DNA of 13,491 bases, taken from NCBI GenBank assembly GCA_002435545.1, contig DJNB01000156.1, positions 1 to 13,491 on the forward strand. Direction: 5' to 3'. Positions 12,987 to 13,491 of the stretch are shown here, in pieces (position 1 is the stretch's first letter; every line of letters begins with the position of its first letter). Under the pieces are notes generated by a model that saw only the letters and a program-made list of their open reading frames with translations, was not told the DNA's origin and did not search any database. The position numbers and the translations under genes were made by a program. This DNA is from Lachnoclostridium sp. UBA6475 (lineage in GTDB: Bacteria; Bacillota; Clostridia; Lachnospirales; Lachnospiraceae).

Positions 12987-13491
12987 ATGGACTACAAAAA
13001 ACTTGAAAGAAAAATAGAAAAGTTGAAAAAGGGAGATTTAAAAGCATTTGACTATGTTTATGATTATACAAATCACATCGTCTATTTTTCAATATTAAAA
13101 ATTGTGAAAGATAAAACATGTGCTGAAGATATTTTACAAGAAACTTTTATACGAGCATTATCTTGCTTATCTCAATATAAAGAGAACACCAACTTTGTCG
13201 GGTGGATATGTACAATAGGAAAATCATTAGCTATGAATCATTTAAAGAAATATCGACATGAAATTAATATTGATTTTGATTTGGAAACATATGATTACAA
13301 TTTCAGAGAAAATGAACTGCCATATATTTTTGATATAGCAACAAAGATTTTATCAGAAGATGAATACAAAATTATAATGCTTTGTCATGTTTCAGGATAT
13401 AAACGGAGAGAAGTCTCGATGATGCTTGATATGCCGATAGGTACTATTACTTGGAAAAACAATGAAGCCTTAAAAAAATTAAAACAATATT
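12987..13491 (+). CDS. RNA polymerase sigma factor, sigma-70/ECF type (3' truncated by window)
   Basis: 168 codons visible from MDYKKLERK, open to the window end. Region 2 is at about residues 16-90: GDLKAFDYVYDYTNHIVYF, then AEDILQETFIRALSCLSQY, then FVGWICTIGKSLAMNHLKKYR, the core-binding and -10-recognition part. Region 4 begins at about 121: ILSEDEYKIIMLCHVSGYKRREVSMMLDMPIGTITWKNNEALKKLK, a helix-turn-helix for -35 recognition. Only a few residues should be missing. The start at 12,987 has AAAGGA close in front (short spacing); an in-frame ATG at 12,975 has no ribosome site but is possible. Such ECF-like factors direct small envelope or stress regulons, often with an anti-sigma gene downstream, here outside the window. 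Composition and codons differ strongly from the genes at 1-12,015. Confidence 0.9.
   Translation, partial: MDYKKLERKIEKLKKGDLKAFDYVYDYTNHIVYFSILKIVKDKTCAEDILQETFIRALSCLSQYKENTNFVGWICTIGKSLAMNHLKKYRHEINIDFDLETYDYNFRENELPYIFDIATKILSEDEYKIIMLCHVSGYKRREVSMMLDMPIGTITWKNNEALKKLKQY

Noticed and set aside
12862..13119. An 85-codon minus-strand frame rich in Phe, Leu and Ile
   Set aside because: It overlaps the sigma factor gene antisense and the AT-rich spacer; such frames arise by chance in AT-rich DNA.
12987..13491. TGA read as tryptophan in the AT-rich tail (Mycoplasma-type code)
   Set aside because: The sigma factor and lipoprotein frames contain no internal TGA, and tryptophan is encoded by TGG in the sigma frame. 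Nothing supports a changed code.
1..13491. CRISPR arrays, tRNA or rRNA genes, insertion sequences
   Set aside because: I looked for regularly spaced direct repeats, cloverleaf-type stretches, transposase motifs and flanking terminal repeats and saw none.

Overview
Most of this window (about 1-12,020) looks like a chromosomal segment of a Firmicute of the class Clostridia, probably Lachnospiraceae. The signs are strong AGGAGG-type ribosome binding sites, TTGACA/TATAAT promoters, moderate G+C, and gene families common in that group: GH127, DUF3793 with flavodoxin, the TIGR03916/TIGR03915 pair, CmpB-type membrane proteins and heterodimeric ABC exporters. The last ~1.45 kb (about 12,040-13,491) is very AT-rich and reads like a different genome, perhaps a low-G+C Bacilli or Mollicutes-like gut bacterium. 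The two parts meet inside one open frame that splices a lipoprotein N-terminus onto the C-terminal part of an ABC exporter. I read this as a probable assembly chimera, though a real recombination cannot be excluded by eye.

Layout: (1) 1-231, the 3' end of an AraC-family regulator, converging on and overlapping a GH127 beta-L-arabinofuranosidase (211-2235, minus). (2) 2236-2490, a gene-free spacer with the GH127 promoter, a large inverted-repeat hairpin and a 17-bp palindrome. (3) 2491-3997, a minus-strand operon fur-like > DUF3793 > flavodoxin, driven by a clear promoter at 4079-4107 with palindromes just downstream of its -10. (4) 4170-5445, a zinc-ribbon membrane protein followed by a small Hpt-domain protein, from a perfect-consensus promoter. 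(5) 5573-7752, a radical SAM protein (TIGR03916) and its partner (TIGR03915/DUF4130), overlapping by 4 nt, under a promoter with two LexA/SOS-like boxes. (6) 7857-9146, a multi-pass CmpB-family membrane protein with an internal duplication. (7) 9187-12,0xx, a heterodimeric ABC exporter whose first subunit has lost its N-terminal half at the junction. (8) The AT-rich tail: a lipoprotein N-terminus (minus) and, divergently, a sigma-70/ECF-type sigma factor (plus) running off the end.

Functionally the clostridial part combines plant-glycan use, a metal- or redox-responsive flavodoxin operon, a putative DNA repair pair that seems to be under SOS control, and efflux. The observations most worth following are the SOS-like control and possible sliding-clamp motif of the radical SAM pair, the divergent Fur paralogue that lacks the usual metal ligands beside DUF3793 and flavodoxin, and the chimeric junction, which should be resolved before anyone treats the lipoprotein-ABC fusion as a real protein.
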